From: a virus
Strand: one strand, 5' to 3'
Virus record (IMG/VR): IMGVR_UViG_3300048929_000461
Location: 1-33,548 of that record
Length of the DNA: 33,548 nt
Shown: piece after piece, positions 6,739 through 14,484 of the stretch
Layout of the letters: every line of letters begins with the position of its first letter
Numbering within the stretch: the stretch's first letter is position 1
Position numbers and translations under genes: made by a program
Notes under the pieces: generated by a model
What the model was told of the DNA's origin: nothing
Database searches by the model: none
The model's input: only the letters and a program-made list of their open reading frames with translations

Positions 6739-7682
6739 TGGGTGAGTTTAAGAAGGGTGTCGTAATCAGAGCGAAGCGCGACATAAACGGCTTTTTCGAC
6801 AAAGGGGCTAATTATCGTATCGCGAAAAAGATCGGCCAGAACTTCGTACTCACCGATAACGACGAGCCCGAGCTTGAGGATGCGAAACATCATACCGATT
6901 TGTCGTGGCTGATCGAGAATTTCGAATTGGTCACCCTCAAAATCGAAGCCGGCAAGTTCTATAGGACGCGCGACGGCCGCAAGGTCGGGCCGGCCTTTAT
7001 TGTTGGCAGATGCGCAGTATTCGGCAACGGCAGCAATTATGCCAGCGCGGTATGGGCAGACGATGGTCGCTCATCTCGTCGAGACGACAAGTTGAGCCTG
7101 AAAGACAACGACATCATCGCCGAATGGATCGAAGAGCCCGTAGTTGCCAGCAACGACAACGCGAAGCCGAAGTTCAAGGTCGGTGATCGGGTGCGCGTCG
7201 TGAAGCAAGGGTTCACCAACGGCGGATCTGGTCACAACGCAAAAGTCGGCGACGTCTTTACGCTGAAATATATGAACTCGGCAAAGACATTCTGGCGCAC
7301 GGATGGGCCAGACTTCTACGAGCACGAGTTGGAACCTGTGTTGGACACTGCAAAAGTCACACCACCCACCTCAATCGTCGCCCTTATCGAAAACGGCCAA
7401 CCGAAGCCGTCCGCCACGCCGCACGTTCACGCGTCCACCGGCGCGGCGGAGAAGGAAGCCAAGCGCCTTGCGGCCAAATACAAGGGCCAGCAGTTCGGCG
7501 TGTTCACGCTGACCACGACGCACGAAGAAGCCGCGCCTGTCTATGACCACAAGTGGCAGAACATGGCGGCTCTGGGCCTCAAGATCGACGCGATCAAGGA
7601 ACTGCGAGCTGTTGCCGGCCTTACTTTGAAGGGTGCCAAAGACGCGGTCGAGGCGTGGATCGAATACGAGAACGCAGCCTAA
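6738..7682 (+). CDS. Multi-domain phage protein ending in an L7/L12-like segment
   Basis: A 314-residue protein. Residues 1-65, 70-135 and 145-200 look like three SH3/KOW-like beta domains (for example FKVGDRVRVVKQGF ... KVGDVFTLKY). An ASNDN linker separates the second and third. The last 35 residues read GLKIDAIKELRAVAGLTLKGAKDAVEAW. This matches the ribosomal L7/L12 C-terminal pattern K-x3-IK-x2-R-x3-GL-x-LK-x-AK-x2-V, the surface that binds translation factors in L7/L12. I start at ATG 6738 with GGAAGGAG upstream. A link to translation or transcription is inferred only from these folds. Confidence 0.7.
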   Translation: MGEFKKGVVIRAKRDINGFFDKGANYRIAKKIGQNFVLTDNDEPELEDAKHHTDLSWLIENFELVTLKIEAGKFYRTRDGRKVGPAFIVGRCAVFGNGSNYASAVWADDGRSSRRDDKLSLKDNDIIAEWIEEPVVASNDNAKPKFKVGDRVRVVKQGFTNGGSGHNAKVGDVFTLKYMNSAKTFWRTDGPDFYEHELEPVLDTAKVTPPTSIVALIENGQPKPSATPHVHASTGAAEKEAKRLAAKYKGQQFGVFTLTTTHEEAAPVYDHKWQNMAALGLKIDAIKELRAVAGLTLKGAKDAVEAWIEYENAA

Positions 7683-7691
7683 CCAGCGCTA

Positions 7692-7714
7692 GCGGCTGGC
7701 CACCAACCAGCCGC
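7692..7714 (+). promoter_or_regulatory. ACCAA-loop leader hairpin (gene at 7742)
   Basis: GCGGCTGG-CCACCAA-CCAGCCGC: an 8-bp perfect stem, the strongest member of the family. It is followed by CACCATACATTGAGGAGAC and the start at 7742. Confidence 0.75.
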
Positions 7715-7741
7715 ACTTCACCATACATTGAGGAGACAATT

Positions 7742-7942
7742 ATGAAGGATGCTTTCGCAATCCTCGGCGCGACGCTCATCACGCTTGTGCCGCTCAGCGC
7801 TGTCATTGCTGCAGTCGCAGCTTGGGTGACGCACGTCTATGTGTGTATTCAGGCCAGTGCATGGATCCTGCTGGCCTTCGGGTGCATCGTCGCGCCTGTC
7901 GGTATCATCCACGGCGTCGGCGTTTGGTTGGGAGCGTTCTGA
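7742..7942 (+). CDS. Small two-helix membrane protein (66 aa)
   Basis: Two hydrophobic segments, AILGATLITLVPLSAVIAAVAAWV and ASAWILLAFGCIVAPVGIIHGVGVWL, separated by a very short polar turn (THVYVCIQ), fill almost the whole protein. The start follows a full phage leader (hairpin, CACCATA, GAGGAGAC). The stop overlaps the start of the next membrane protein (TGATG). Two consecutive tiny membrane proteins in an early operon are odd; lysis genes would be expected in the late region. They could be exclusion proteins or replication-membrane anchors. No family is recognised. Confidence 0.7.
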   Translation: MKDAFAILGATLITLVPLSAVIAAVAAWVTHVYVCIQASAWILLAFGCIVAPVGIIHGVGVWLGAF

Positions 7943-8169
7943 TGACGTCCCCTTGGTACACCGAATCCATCACCGCACCTCCGCTCGACCACGTGCCAGT
8001 CACACCGACGCCGCGCAAATACGTCCTTCGCGGACTGAAGCGCGGCGGCATTGCTGCGGTGACAGCAGCGGCGGCAATCGCCCTCATCACGCTGTTCCCG
8101 TTAGCGATCGTGGCAATCGTCGTGCTTGGCGCCTTCTGGTGGCTCTTTTGCCTCCTGTTCGCACGCTGA
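7942..8169 (+). CDS. Small membrane protein (75 aa)
   Basis: The N-terminal 35 residues are polar and proline-rich with a basic patch (PRKYVLRGLKRGG). A long hydrophobic hairpin follows (IAAVTAAAAIALITLFPLAIVAIVVLGAFWWLFCLLFAR), enough for two transmembrane helices. The positive-inside rule puts the N-terminus in the cytoplasm. Translation is coupled to the 66-residue membrane protein through TGATG. It may work with it. No recognised family. Confidence 0.65.
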   Translation: MTSPWYTESITAPPLDHVPVTPTPRKYVLRGLKRGGIAAVTAAAAIALITLFPLAIVAIVVLGAFWWLFCLLFAR

Positions 8170-8249
8170 TCGCTCATTGGCGGTGGCTCATTGTCTTTGC
8201 AGCCGCAGCCTACATCGCAGCCATCATTTTCACCGCACCACCACACTGA
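8148..8249 (+). CDS. Possible overlapping third membrane peptide (33 aa)
   Basis: In another frame, overlapping the end of the 75-residue protein, a frame from TTG 8148 to a stop at 8249 encodes a transmembrane peptide (WLIVFAAAAYIAAIIF, then TAPPH). There is no ATG; the start is a guess supported only by GGTGG a few bases upstream. The protein character (one helix, charged flanks) and the otherwise empty gap before 8259 make it worth noting. Confidence 0.3.
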   Translation: MPPVRTLIAHWRWLIVFAAAAYIAAIIFTAPPH

Positions 8250-8258
8250 GGAGGCCTT

Positions 8259-9074
8259 ATGGCTATCAAATGGGATGAACTGAAGGACACTTCAGACACC
8301 GATCCACCGATCACCACGCTTTACGGCGGCGCAAAGCTGGGCAAGACGACCTTGGCGTCTGAATGGCCGGCTCCTTACTATTGCCGCACTGGAGAAGGCG
8401 AGAGACAGAGCGCAGGCACGCCGATGAAGTCTTTCGGCGTTTCCGAGAACTATGAAGATGTCGTCGACCAAATCACCTACATCCTGGAAGCAGAACACGA
8501 TCGTCGCACGTTCGTCCTCGATGCGCTCGACGGCATGGAGGTCTTCGTCAATGCCGAGGCTTGCGCTCGAAACGGCTGGGCAGACATCGAGGAGCCAGGA
8601 TTCGGAAAAGGCTACGCGGCGGCCCACTCGGTCTGGCTGGAATTTATCAAGCTTTTGCTGAAACTGAAGAAGGCCGGATACTACGTCGTACTCATCTCGC
8701 ACGTGAAGGCCAAGACCGTACCCGGCGTCACGACCGACAGCTACCCTCGCTACATGCTCAATCTGCGCGATGACGCGGGTAGCGCGATATGCGATGCCTC
8801 GGACCTTATTGGCTTCCTGCATCAGCGCGTGTCGATCGCAAAGGAAGATCTTGGCTTCAAGAAGACTGCGAAACGCGGGCAGGGCGGCGGCGAGGTCAAT
8901 ATAGCTGTGCAGGAACGTCCAGGCTTCATCGCTGGCAACCGGTACCAGATTGCAAAGCCCATTCTCGAATACAAGCAGGGGCAGGGCTTTGCCGCTCTCA
9001 ACCAATACTTCCCTCCGCAGCCTGACGTCGTGACCGCGGCTGTTCCTGATGAGCAGGAAGGGGAGGCGGCATGA
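8259..9074 (+). CDS. Sak4-like RecA/AAA ATPase (phage annealing/recombination protein)
   Basis: A 271-residue P-loop protein of the AAA_24 / Sak4 group, single-domain RecA-like proteins that work with a phage ssDNA-binding protein in strand annealing. Walker A is GGAKLGKTT (23-31). Walker B is FVLDALDGM (Asp88). A downstream VLISHVKAK matches the sensor region of this family. The C-terminus is acidic (DEQEGEAA). GAGGAGG precedes the ATG. The DUF669 protein and a RecB-like nuclease just downstream complete a typical phage recombination cassette, which supports the assignment. Confidence 0.85.
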   Translation: MAIKWDELKDTSDTDPPITTLYGGAKLGKTTLASEWPAPYYCRTGEGERQSAGTPMKSFGVSENYEDVVDQITYILEAEHDRRTFVLDALDGMEVFVNAEACARNGWADIEEPGFGKGYAAAHSVWLEFIKLLLKLKKAGYYVVLISHVKAKTVPGVTTDSYPRYMLNLRDDAGSAICDASDLIGFLHQRVSIAKEDLGFKKTAKRGQGGGEVNIAVQERPGFIAGNRYQIAKPILEYKQGQGFAALNQYFPPQPDVVTAAVPDEQEGEAA

Positions 9075-9226
9075 CCATGTTCCGCGGCGAGTCGTGGTTC
9101 GCGTGGCATCCCGTAAAGGCACGCACTCGATCCGGTCAGTTGATCTGGGTCTGGCTCACTTATGTCTGGCGCGATCAGGCGTCGACGCCATTCGGTAGCG
9201 GTCCTTTCCGCTATTACCTTCGCTAA
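9071..9226 (+). CDS. Small aromatic-rich protein (51 aa)
   Basis: The start overlaps the stop of the Sak4-like gene by ATGA. The product is rich in Trp and Arg (ESWFAWHPVKARTRSG, LIWVWLTYVWRDQA, GPFRYYLR). The pattern W-F-A-W-x-P-V ... W-V-W-L ... W is like short 'primosome-adjacent' phage ORFans, but I do not recognise a family. The tight coupling between two recombination genes supports it as real. Confidence 0.6.
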   Translation: MTMFRGESWFAWHPVKARTRSGQLIWVWLTYVWRDQASTPFGSGPFRYYLR

Positions 9227-9256
9227 CCACCACACCAACACCATAGGAGACTACGC

Positions 9257-9814
9257 ATGGCAGGACTTGGTCAAAGATTTGATGCGACCGCACACGACAC
9301 ACAGCAGAACGACTACGCCGAACTTCCAAACGGCATTTACAAACTCGAGATCGAGGCGAGCGAGGTCGGCCCCACGAAGGCAGGCAACGGCACCATTCTC
9401 AAGACGACGATGGTCGTCATCGAGCCCGAAAGCCTCAAGGGCCGCAAACTCTTCACGACCTACAATCTCGAAAATTCCAACCCCCAAGCCCAGGAGATCG
9501 GACAGAAGCAGTTCGCCAGCCTCTGCCGTGCTGTTGGTGTTTCGGCAGTTGAGGACAGTGAAGAGCTTCACTTCCTCGCGTTCACGGCAAAGGTCGGCCT
9601 CGGAAAGGCGCAAAATGGCTACGCCGCACGCGCCGAAATCAAGCGGTACTTCTTCGAAGACGAAGGCAACGTACCGGCGCCTGCGATCGACGCCAACCAG
9701 CCTGCGCCTCAGCCAGCCGCAGCCAACGACAACCGCCGCACCGCAGCCAGCAACGACAACAAGCCTGCCGCTGCGGCTGCCGGCACGACGCGCCGGCCCT
9801 GGGGAAGCAAGTAA
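9257..9814 (+). CDS. DUF669 ssDNA-binding protein
   Basis: A 185-residue protein of the DUF669 family, phage single-stranded DNA-binding proteins with an OB-like core that partner Sak4-type or Erf-type recombinases. Family features are NGIYKLEIEASEVGPTKAGNG at the start of the barrel and a K-x-Q-F-x-x-L-C-x-A-x-G segment near residue 95. After about residue 135 there is a disordered, Pro/Ala-rich tail with ANDN twice, ending in RRPWGSK; such tails in SSB-like proteins bind partners. TAGGAGACTACGC precedes the ATG. The neighbours (Sak4-like gene upstream, clamp and nuclease downstream) fit a recombination role. Confidence 0.8.
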   Translation: MAGLGQRFDATAHDTQQNDYAELPNGIYKLEIEASEVGPTKAGNGTILKTTMVVIEPESLKGRKLFTTYNLENSNPQAQEIGQKQFASLCRAVGVSAVEDSEELHFLAFTAKVGLGKAQNGYAARAEIKRYFFEDEGNVPAPAIDANQPAPQPAAANDNRRTAASNDNKPAAAAAGTTRRPWGSK

Positions 9815-9822
9815 CCATCAAC

Positions 9823-9847
9823 GCGGGCTGCCTCACCAGTGGCCCGC
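9823..9847 (+). promoter_or_regulatory. ACCA-loop leader hairpin (gene at 9875)
   Basis: GCGGGC (9823-9828) pairs with GCCCGC (9842-9847); the 13-base loop contains CCTCACCA. It is followed by TTCACCACATTTGAGGAGAC and the start at 9875. The loop is longer than in the other members. Confidence 0.5.
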
Positions 9848-9874
9848 TATTTCACCACATTTGAGGAGACACCC

Positions 9875-10930
9875 ATGCACCTTGTCATCCACAAGGAAGA
9901 CCTGACACGTGCGCTTGCCGCCACGATGAAGGTCGTAGAGGCAAGATCCACCATCCCCATCCTATCGAGCGTTCAAGTTGCTGCCGCAGGTGAAGGCCTT
10001 GCTATCACGGCAACCGACCTCGATATTATCGCCACCGCAGGTGTACCTGCTGAGGTCAGCAAGGCAGGAAACATCTGCGTCAGCGCGAAGCTGCTCAACG
10101 ACATCGCGCGAAAGGCAACCGGCGACATCACCATGACACTGGATGGTGACAAACTTCTGGTGAAGTCCGGACGGTCGCGCTTTTCTCTTGCCACGCTGTC
10201 AGCAGATGACTTCCCAACGCTCGGCGACGACAAGTTCGACGCTGAATTCGAGATCGATCTGGCAGGACTGTTCGCACCAGTGTCGTTCGCCATTTCGACC
10301 GAAGAAACGCGCTATTATCTGAACGGCGTGTTCTTCAAGGGCGGCGTCAAGTCGGAAGCCGTAGCCACCGACGGCCATCGTCTTGGCCGCCACTACGGTC
10401 CAGAGCTGCCAGCCTTCGACGGCATTATCGTGCCGCGCAAGACCGTTGGCCTGTTGCCAAAAGGCAAGGTGCAGGTGGCTGTGAGCCAGCAGAAAATCCG
10501 CATCGTGTCGGACGACGTGCGCATTACCTCAAAGCTGATCGATGGCACGTTCCCAGACTACGAACGAGTCATTCCGAAAAGCAACGAACGCGTCGTGACT
10601 GTCGATCGCGATGCACTGATGAAGGCGTCCGATCGTGTGTCGACGGTGTCGTCTGAGCGTGGCCGCGCCGTGAAGTTCAGCATCGCGCCCGGCAGCATCG
10701 CGCTTGCTGTTGCGGCTGGCGAGGCGTCGGCAAATGACGAAGTTGAGGCGGAATACAGCGGCGAGCCGATGGATATCGGTTTCAATGCGGCATACGTCCG
10801 CGACGTGTTGAATGTGTTGCCAGCTGGTCCGGTCAAGCTGGCCTTGCAGGATGGGGGCACGCCGGGGCTGATCAGGTCCGATGGCTTCGAGGGGCTGTCG
10901 CTCGTTTGCATGCCTATGAGGGTCAGCTGA
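9875..10930 (+). CDS. dnaN: DNA polymerase III beta-like sliding clamp
   Basis: A 351-residue homologue of the bacterial beta clamp, slightly shorter than the usual 370 or so. The three-fold repeat is visible: domain I (LTRALAATMKVVEARSTIPILSSVQV), domain II (YYLNGVFFK ... VATDGHRLG) and domain III ending LSLVCMPMRVS, matching the typical C-terminal MPMRV of cellular clamps. It should encircle DNA and tether a polymerase, either the host enzyme or a redirected one. I start at 9875 with TTGAGGAGACACCC upstream; a longer frame from 9839 has no such signal. It lies between the ssDNA-binding and nuclease genes. A second clamp in a lysogen could compete with the host clamp. Confidence 0.93.
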   Translation: MHLVIHKEDLTRALAATMKVVEARSTIPILSSVQVAAAGEGLAITATDLDIIATAGVPAEVSKAGNICVSAKLLNDIARKATGDITMTLDGDKLLVKSGRSRFSLATLSADDFPTLGDDKFDAEFEIDLAGLFAPVSFAISTEETRYYLNGVFFKGGVKSEAVATDGHRLGRHYGPELPAFDGIIVPRKTVGLLPKGKVQVAVSQQKIRIVSDDVRITSKLIDGTFPDYERVIPKSNERVVTVDRDALMKASDRVSTVSSERGRAVKFSIAPGSIALAVAAGEASANDEVEAEYSGEPMDIGFNAAYVRDVLNVLPAGPVKLALQDGGTPGLIRSDGFEGLSLVCMPMRVS

Positions 10931-10970
10931 TGGTGGCTCTTGTAATTTTCGCTTCTCGTGTGGGGTCATA

Positions 10971-11900
10971 ATGGCCCCACTACCTCGCGCACAATCCAGT
11001 ACTGTCAGAGCAATATATCAAGCCTACGAAGCCGCAGCCTCGTCATGGGACAGCCTCGGCATATCCGTCGGTGAGGCCAACAACCCATGCGACCGTGCTC
11101 TCTGGTATGCCTTTCGCTGGGCATCGCCGCTTGAAAAGCACCACGGCCGGCAGCTTCGATTGTTCGAGACCGGCAACATCGAGGAGGACAGGCTCGTTGC
11201 CGACCTGGAGCGCATCGGCGTCGATGTCTATGGGCAGCAGGACAAGATCAGGCTGGTGCAGGGGCACGTCCGCGGCAAGTGCGACGGCAAGGCGATGGGC
11301 GTCGTCGAGGCGCCGAAGACTGAGCATCTGCTCGAATTTAAGTCTAGCAATGCCAAAGGTATGAAGCTGATAGTTAAAGACGGATGTGAGAAGGCGAAGC
11401 CGCTCCACTACGGCCAGTGCCAGCTTGGGTTACACGCCTTCGGTCTGTCGCGATGCCTCTACCTCGTCAGCTGCAAAGATGACGACACGCTCTATGCCGA
11501 GCGCATCGAATATGATCCCGAGTTCTGCCTGCGTCTGCTGGCGCGGTTGGAGCGCATCATTAGTTCACCTGAGCCGCCTTCACGCATCAACGAGGCACCG
11601 GACTGGTTCGAATGCATGTTCTGCAAGCACAAGCCTGTCTGCAAGGAGGGCGCTTGGCCCCGCGTGACGTGCCGGTCCTGCATCCACTCTTCACCGGAGA
11701 TGGGCGGCGATGGTCATTGGTCATGCGCGCGATGGGCAAAGCCGATCTCATTCGACGAGCAAAAGGAAGGCTGCCCCACGCATCTCACCATCCCGGCTCT
11801 CGTGCCAGGCGAACAGACTGATTGCGACGAGGAAGCTGAGACGATCACTTACGTCCTGCGAGATGGCACGACATGGATTGATGGCGCCACCAACGCCTGA
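10971..11900 (+). CDS. PD-(D/E)XK (Cas4/RecB-like) nuclease with likely Fe-S cluster
   Basis: A 309-residue exonuclease. The nuclease core shows Asp105 in GKCDGK, Glu122-x-Lys124 in LLEFKSS and Gln149 in the QCQLGLHAFG helix. Cysteines follow the Cas4/AddB arrangement: Cys40 in NPCDRALWY before the core, then Cys215-x2-Cys218-x5-Cys224 after it, which predicts a 4Fe-4S cluster. A second cysteine group (234, 237, 252, 268) looks like a separate zinc site, with an HxxC-like W-S-C-A-R-W turn and a short C-terminal domain. It probably resects DNA ends for the Sak4/DUF669 pair. GTGGGG lies upstream of the ATG, but this gene lacks the usual leader. Confidence 0.85.
   Translation: MAPLPRAQSSTVRAIYQAYEAAASSWDSLGISVGEANNPCDRALWYAFRWASPLEKHHGRQLRLFETGNIEEDRLVADLERIGVDVYGQQDKIRLVQGHVRGKCDGKAMGVVEAPKTEHLLEFKSSNAKGMKLIVKDGCEKAKPLHYGQCQLGLHAFGLSRCLYLVSCKDDDTLYAERIEYDPEFCLRLLARLERIISSPEPPSRINEAPDWFECMFCKHKPVCKEGAWPRVTCRSCIHSSPEMGGDGHWSCARWAKPISFDEQKEGCPTHLTIPALVPGEQTDCDEEAETITYVLRDGTTWIDGATNA
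11883..11897 (+). promoter_or_regulatory. ACCAA-loop leader hairpin overlapping a gene end
   Basis: GGCG-CCACCAA-CGCC, directly before the nuclease stop codon (TGA 11898-11900), and followed by CCACACCACATGAGGAGACC and the start at 11924. That the hairpin is kept inside coding sequence argues for function. Confidence 0.65.
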
Positions 11901-11923
11901 CCACACCACATGAGGAGACCACG

Positions 11924-12442
11924 ATGCCACCTATTGCGGTGAATGATAACAACCCGCGCAATCCAGAGTTCGACCGCAAGTTATTGGCCTATGAGCCGGC
12001 ACTGCGAAGACTGGCGCGGAAGATCACCAAGAATGAAGATGCGAGCGACGAACTGTTTCAGTCGGCGATGGTCGTTATGTTGCGCCGTCATCGCGAATGC
12101 CGCCTTGAGACTTTCTGGACGTGGGCCGTCCTCTGCGTAAGGGGGACGGCGCAGGAATTCGTTCGCACCAATTCCACCAAATCGCGGTCCGCTGAGGTCT
12201 GCAGTCTCTCGGCGTTTGACGAACTGCCGGGCTCTACCTTTCCGCATCAGGAGGAAGGTACAGACCTATCGCGTGTTGTTTCCCTGCTGGAGGGCCGCAA
12301 TGGCACGATGCTGATGCGCAGGGCAATGGGTGAGACGCTGGAGGCCATCGGCAACGACCATGGCCTTACGAAAGAACGCGTTCGCCAGGTTGTCATCAAG
12401 GAGCGGGCGAGGGTGCTTGGGCAGCTGCGGGAGGCTGGTTAG
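11924..12442 (+). CDS. Phage sigma-70-like factor
   Basis: A 172-residue protein with two sigma regions. Region 2-like: LRRLARKITKNEDASDELFQSAMVVMLRR then FWTWAVLCVRGTAQEFVR. Region 4-like: GETLEAIGNDHGLTKERVRQVVIKERARVLGQL, with the classic G-L-x-x-E-R-V-R-Q recognition helix. The size is that of ECF sigma factors. It could redirect host RNA polymerase to phage late promoters, which is inference. The N-terminus carries AVNDNN, the ANDN motif variant. The start follows a full leader. The stop overlaps by 4 bases the end of an opposing membrane-protein gene. Confidence 0.75.
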   Translation: MPPIAVNDNNPRNPEFDRKLLAYEPALRRLARKITKNEDASDELFQSAMVVMLRRHRECRLETFWTWAVLCVRGTAQEFVRTNSTKSRSAEVCSLSAFDELPGSTFPHQEEGTDLSRVVSLLEGRNGTMLMRRAMGETLEAIGNDHGLTKERVRQVVIKERARVLGQLREAG

Positions 12443-12717
12443 AGAAATAGCCTAAAGAAAGGTACGGCGATCTGTAACACCGTGCCAACCGAAACAATGA
12501 CTAGGCCCCGCTTTGCGCCACGCGATGACTTAAGGAGCGATTGGACGTGCGGGAGCTGTAATGCCTGCTCGTGCGTCTCAGGCGCATATCGAGAAACGCC
12601 AATGGTTGCTGCTTCCGCTTCGGTAAGAATGACCGATCTAGCGGTCAGGCCCGCGCCAATAGCCGTCAGTGCTAGCCCAATCACTGCAAAAAAGTCTGCC
12701 CACCAAGAAAGGTCCAT
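12439..12717 (-). CDS. Small two-pass membrane protein, opposite strand (cargo)
   Basis: A 92-residue protein on the strand opposite to the early operon, squeezed between the sigma-like and helicase genes. Two transmembrane segments are seen: WWADFFAVIGLALTAIGAGLTARSVIL near the start and GLVIVSVGTVLQIAVPFF near the end, with about 40 polar residues between. I take ATG 12717, with GGAG some 12 bases upstream; a TTG at 12786 would extend it by 23 residues and into the helicase gene. It overlaps the sigma-like stop by 4 bases. No family is recognised. Its placement is like the other opposite-strand membrane genes, but it lacks their cysteine-pair loop. Confidence 0.55.
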   Translation of the reverse strand: MDLSWWADFFAVIGLALTAIGAGLTARSVILTEAEAATIGVSRYAPETHEQALQLPHVQSLLKSSRGAKRGLVIVSVGTVLQIAVPFFRLFL

Positions 12718-12725
12718 GAGGAAAC

Positions 12726-14435
12726 ATGCTCCAACTGCGCCACTACCAAGAAGAAGCAGAAAACGCCGTCTTTGACTACTGGTCAACGACGGCCGGCAAT
12801 CCGCTCGTTGGTCTTGCGACCGGCTGCGGCAAGTCGCTGCTCATGGCTTCGCTCATCAAGAGGCTGGTTGAAGGCTGGCGGGACATGCGCATCCTTGTCG
12901 CTACCCATGTCGCCGAGCTGATCGAGCAGAACTACCTTGAGCTGCTTGGTATCTGGCCTTTTGCGCCGGCGGGGATTTTCTCGGCTGGCCTCGGCCGCCG
13001 TGACGCGCGTAGTCAGATCATCTTCGCAGGTATTCAGACCGTGCACAGCAAAGCTGCGCTCATCGGCCACATCGACGTCTTGATGGTCGATGAGTGTCAT
13101 CTTATCCCCACCAACAGCAACACGATGTACGGCCGCTTCATCGCAGCCCTGCGTGCCATCAATCCAGACATGAAGATCCTGGGGCTAACTGCGACGCCTT
13201 ACCGGCTGGATACAGGTCGTCTTGATGAGGGTGATGATCGGCTTTTCGACCAGATCGTCTACACCTACGGCATCGCAGATGGCGTTGCTGACGGTTATCT
13301 TGCGCCGCTTTCGTCCAAGGCTACGGCAACAACCTTTGACATGAAGGGCGTCGGTAGGCAGGGCGGCGATTACAAGCAGTCCGCGTTGCAGGCTGCCGTA
13401 GACAAGATGGACGTCACGCGGTCTGCCGTTAATGAGATTTTTGCGAAGGGCGCCGACCGTAAGTCATGGCTTTGCTTCTGCTCGGGCGTCGACCATGCTG
13501 AGCACGTGCGTGACGAGATCCGTTCGCGCGGCATCTCCTGCGAGATGATTAGCGGCGAAACCCCTAAGGATGAACGCCGGCGCATCATCGAGGACTTCAA
13601 GTCCTACAAGATCCGTGCTCTGACCAACAACTCAGTGCTGACCACAGGCTTCAATCACAAGGGCGTCGATCTGATCGCAGCCCTTCGCCCGACGTTGTCG
13701 GTGTCGCTATATGTGCAGATGATGGGTCGCGGCACTCGCGTCATTTACGCGCCTGGCATGCCTCTCGACACGCCTCAGGAGCGCGTAGCTGCAATCAAGG
13801 CTGGTCCGAAACCTTCGTGCCTCGTGCTAGATTTCGCCGGGCTCGTTGACAAGCATGGACCGGTCGACATGGTGCAGCCAAAGACGCCCAACAAGGGCGA
13901 CGGCGAAGCACCTGTAAAGGTGTGCCCGTTCGACGTCGAAGACAAAAATGGTCGCTTCGGCTGTGGTGAAAAGGTGCATGCCTCGGCGCATACGTGCTCT
14001 TGCTGCGGATATGAGTTCGACATCGACGACAGCCCGAAGATTACGGCGACGGCCGCAGACACGCCGATCATGTCGACGGCTGAACCTGAACCCCGAACGG
14101 TCACATCGCGCAGCTTCTACTACCATGAGGGCAAGGGGGATAAACCGCCGTCCGTTAAGGTCAGCTACATGTCCGGCATGACGGCGATCAATGAGTGGGT
14201 TTGCCCGCAACATAGCGGTTTTGCCAAAACCAAAGCTGACCGCTACTGGCGCGCGCATGGCGGCAGGATGCCGTTTCCCAGGACGGTGCTGGAGTGGATT
14301 GAACGTCAGTCAGAGCTTGCCGATACGGTAGAGATAACGGTCAAGCCGCGTCAGAAGTATTGGGATGTCGTAGGTCATGTGGTTGGTGAGGCCAATGACA
14401 ATCTGAGGTTGGGAAAGATTAGTTTGGCGTCTTGA
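12726..14435 (+). CDS. SF2 DEAD/DEAH-type helicase with zinc ribbon
   Basis: A 569-residue helicase. Motifs in order: Q-x-x-A-x-x-A near the N-terminus, Walker A LATGCGKS (31-38), Walker B VDECH (about 121), LTATP (motif III), VLTTGFNHKGVDLI (motif V) and QMMGRGTR (motif VI, about 331). After the RecA-like pair comes a four-Cys zinc ribbon (CPFD ... FGCG, CSCCGYEF). The C-terminal 120 residues hold an SH3-like segment (VTSRSFYYHEGKGDKPPSVKVSYMSG) and end with EANDN. It resembles phage-encoded Rad25/SSL2-type helicases used in replication or recombination. GAGGAAAC precedes the ATG. It belongs to the same early transcript as the sigma-like gene. Confidence 0.9.
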   Translation: MLQLRHYQEEAENAVFDYWSTTAGNPLVGLATGCGKSLLMASLIKRLVEGWRDMRILVATHVAELIEQNYLELLGIWPFAPAGIFSAGLGRRDARSQIIFAGIQTVHSKAALIGHIDVLMVDECHLIPTNSNTMYGRFIAALRAINPDMKILGLTATPYRLDTGRLDEGDDRLFDQIVYTYGIADGVADGYLAPLSSKATATTFDMKGVGRQGGDYKQSALQAAVDKMDVTRSAVNEIFAKGADRKSWLCFCSGVDHAEHVRDEIRSRGISCEMISGETPKDERRRIIEDFKSYKIRALTNNSVLTTGFNHKGVDLIAALRPTLSVSLYVQMMGRGTRVIYAPGMPLDTPQERVAAIKAGPKPSCLVLDFAGLVDKHGPVDMVQPKTPNKGDGEAPVKVCPFDVEDKNGRFGCGEKVHASAHTCSCCGYEFDIDDSPKITATAADTPIMSTAEPEPRTVTSRSFYYHEGKGDKPPSVKVSYMSGMTAINEWVCPQHSGFAKTKADRYWRAHGGRMPFPRTVLEWIERQSELADTVEITVKPRQKYWDVVGHVVGEANDNLRLGKISLAS

Positions 14436-14484
14436 AAATAGTCTCAAAGCCTGATTCAGTTGCCAACGGTTGCTGGGGGCATGC

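Noticed and set aside
12718-12786. TTG start at 12786 for the small membrane gene
   Set aside because: It would overlap the 5' end of the helicase gene and has no ribosome-binding site. ATG 12717 avoids both problems, though the extra residues are hydrophobic and I cannot exclude them.
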